NCBI RefSeq assembly: GCF_900496995.4
Contig: NC_044007.1
Location: 75,864,742-75,928,741 of the forward strand
Length of the DNA stretch: 64,000 nucleotides
Reading direction: 5' to 3'
Origin: Aquila chrysaetos chrysaetos
Taxonomy: Eukaryota > Chordata > Aves > Accipitriformes > Accipitridae
The notes below the pieces were generated by a model. The model did no database searches and was not told the origin of the DNA. It worked only from the letters and a program-made list of their open reading frames with translations. Both the position numbers and the translations under genes were made by a program. Positions 61,801 to 64,000 of the stretch are shown one piece after another (the stretch's first letter is position 1; every line of letters starts with the position of its first letter).

Positions 61801-64000
61801 AACATCCTTAATCGTTGAGATCCTGCTCAATACAACTAGGGCTGATGGAAACAGGGTCTTTGTTTTGAAACAAAACAAAAAAACAACAAACCACAAAACC
61901 CCCCACAAACAAACATGGGACTAATTCAGCAACTAAAGATATATATGAAGCCTGAAGCATCAACAAGAGGGATATGAATGAGGAGAAACTTCCTAGGGTA
62001 TCTGTAAACTCCTTGTCACTTGACAATAATGATATACAAGGTCTGCAAAAATAATACAGCATGTAAGCATCTCTAACATTTATGAAAATTCTACAAAAGA
62101 AACTCTTACAGTAAGTGAATTGAAAATGTTAATAGGAAGGGTAGTGTGCTTTAAGAATGCTAAGGAAGCAATGGAAAGATTGTGAAGTTTCAGGCAAATC
62201 TGGATATCATGTTGCTATTAGTAAATTCTGCCCTGGGTTGGAGTTCAAATTTTTTCGTTCCTACAATGTTTAGTGAAAAATAACTGAAGCAAGATGCACC
62301 ATGATGACTTCATCTATTACATGAATTACATTAGCTGTGGAATCTGTTAACTGTATTACAGAGAAAAGCAATATTATCCAAAACATTTATCCTTCAGCTG
62401 TTTGGAAATCAGCTGCTGCTGGAAAATGTTGACTGGGAAAGAAATTTTGTGGAAAGGTGCTGGTTTTGATAAATGAAAAGGAAAGAGAATCTTGGCTATA
62501 GAATGAATTATATGAACAAAACCTGCCATGAAAGACTGCCAAAAAACAATGTCAGCAAGAATGTCAAAAAACCAAATCATCCGGTGATTTGGGAGTGAAA
62601 AAGTACACTTGATTCAGGTAGAGTGGGGATTACAATCAAGGTTTCCTACATCACCAGTAGAGTCCTAAGTAAAGGGCTGGTTAATAGTGTGTGGTGAAAT
62701 ATGCCCCTCTGTGAGGTTTTCCCTCCAAAATTGAAAAGGTTTAAGTTTCTAATATAGAATGTGAACACCTTTGATATATGAATTTGAATAAGATAGAAGT
62801 ATGCAATCTCTAACTCTATGCTGAGGACCAAAGAATTGTTTGCTATATTCTTGCAAATGTCCCAACAATCTGCAGTTATGTCCATTGAAATTAAGTCCAT
62901 TCTGATTCTGAGCAGAATGACTGTCACTAGTGTGACAATTCTGTTCAAATATCATCAGTTCTTTAATGCCCTTTAGCTTTTGATGAGAAGTGTCACAGTT
63001 TATCAGAAAGATATGCAACTGGAAGCATCTGTCTCCTGTCATACACGCTATAGGTAAAATTTGAACAGCATTAACTTGTAGCATGTGTGTTATATGTCCA
63101 TCATTCCTTAGAATTGAGGGTCCCAGGTCTGTAGGACAGGTGTCCATCTCCTACATAATGTCTTCTGACAGCTGGCTGGAAATTAACCCGCTTCCCTTGT
63201 GTGAGTAACAATAAGCCCTATGTATGTATTTAATACTTAAACTTCACAAGAATTGGCTTGAAAGTAGCAGAAGGTTTTTGGGTTTGGACCCATTTCCTGA
63301 AACGTGCATCTGGGATATTGTTAGTGAATATCTTTTGGTTAGAAGCTCTACCTGAGTAAGTTTGCATTAGGAAGCTGTTCTTATTAAGTTTAATTTTCCT
63401 CCTTCTTCCTCCCCCCTCATTTGCTTATGTTCTCTGTAGCAGCTGTACAGAGGTTTCCTCTTCCATATTATTTGAATAGGTACCCAATGGGATTGGTCTG
63501 TTGTTTTGTGGATCCTAACATCCAGCAGTAAGCTAATCACTTTGCAGAGAGGTACAAATTTATGTTACAGTATTCTTTTTTTATACCATCACTTCTGATA
63601 GACATTCTTGAATTAGCACTTTTTGAATTCATTAGGGAACTGGTGTTTGCTAAACAGCAGATTTGGCTAATAAATGTATTCAATTCTTTTCAAGTCTCTT
63701 AAAATATGATTTTCATGTTTATAAATGTGATTTATTTGCAAATCAGGTAAGCTGACAAAGACTGTCTTTTGCCAAGGAAAAGCACAATATAATAGCAGGG
63801 AAAGGAATGAGTTGAAAGATGAGAAGCTGAGGTAAAGGACTGCAACATTCAAGTTGTAGACTTGAATGAACTTTCTTCCCTTTCTTATGCCCTAAAAAAA
63901 TCTTCTGTCCTTCATTTATTTTGCACCTTATTTGGACTATCTTATCTTCCTTGCCATTTGATATGACTGAAATTCCAAGGATATTAGAGAAGACTTTGCT
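58831..64000. other. Non-coding stretch, nothing recognised
   Basis: An A/C-only tract lies at 61868-61913. Open frames up to 132 codons (62749-63147, minus) have no recognised domain. No transposon, RNA gene or strong motif is called. Confidence 0.45.

Overview
The window looks like bird nuclear DNA. The evidence is its interspersed repeats: two clear pieces of the CR1 LINE retrotransposon, a third decayed CR1 reverse-transcriptase piece, and part of an LTR of the avian ERVL type. There are no L1 or Alu-like elements. The background is AT-rich with short homopolymer and G/T tracts. Species and chromosome cannot be told from the sequence.

I found no protein-coding gene that I can support. 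The open frames are short, mostly 60-140 codons, and overlap each other on both strands. None carries a recognisable cellular protein domain or a convincing exon structure. The only real protein signal is CR1 reverse transcriptase: the decayed minus-strand copy at 1642-2712, a small minus-strand remnant near 32.7-32.8 kb, and the C-terminal tail in the plus-strand copy at 45081-45389. No tRNA, rRNA, snRNA, CRISPR array or bacterial-type feature was seen. The window is best read as a gene desert or a very large intron.

Layout. 0-10 kb: an old CR1 and a canonical G-quadruplex motif at 6.35 kb. 10-17 kb: an ancient MIR-like SINE remnant, then an AT-rich block (11.6-13.1 kb, with smaller blocks at 8.2 and 16.5 kb) dense in homeodomain-type TAAT/ATTA motifs and short palindromes, resembling a conserved non-coding enhancer. 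17-32 kb: unremarkable AT-rich DNA with a 290-bp pyrimidine-rich stretch at 23 kb. 32.4-33.6 kb: a GC-rich patch largely explained by CR1 and LTR remnants. 39.8-40.5 kb: a possible CTCF site next to a candidate solo LTR. 45 kb: a fairly young CR1. 49-58 kb: homopolymer tracts, two strong inverted repeats, the best CTCF-like site (52.04 kb) and another MIR-like remnant. 58.4-58.8 kb: two CRE-type palindromes, a TATA-like element and a GC-rich patch, the best candidate for a real promoter in the window.

No new multi-gene system was found. The observations most worth checking are the CRE/TATA/GC module at 58.4 kb, the homeodomain-motif block at 11.6-13.1 kb, the two CTCF-like sites, and the perfect 13-bp hairpin at 55.2 kb.
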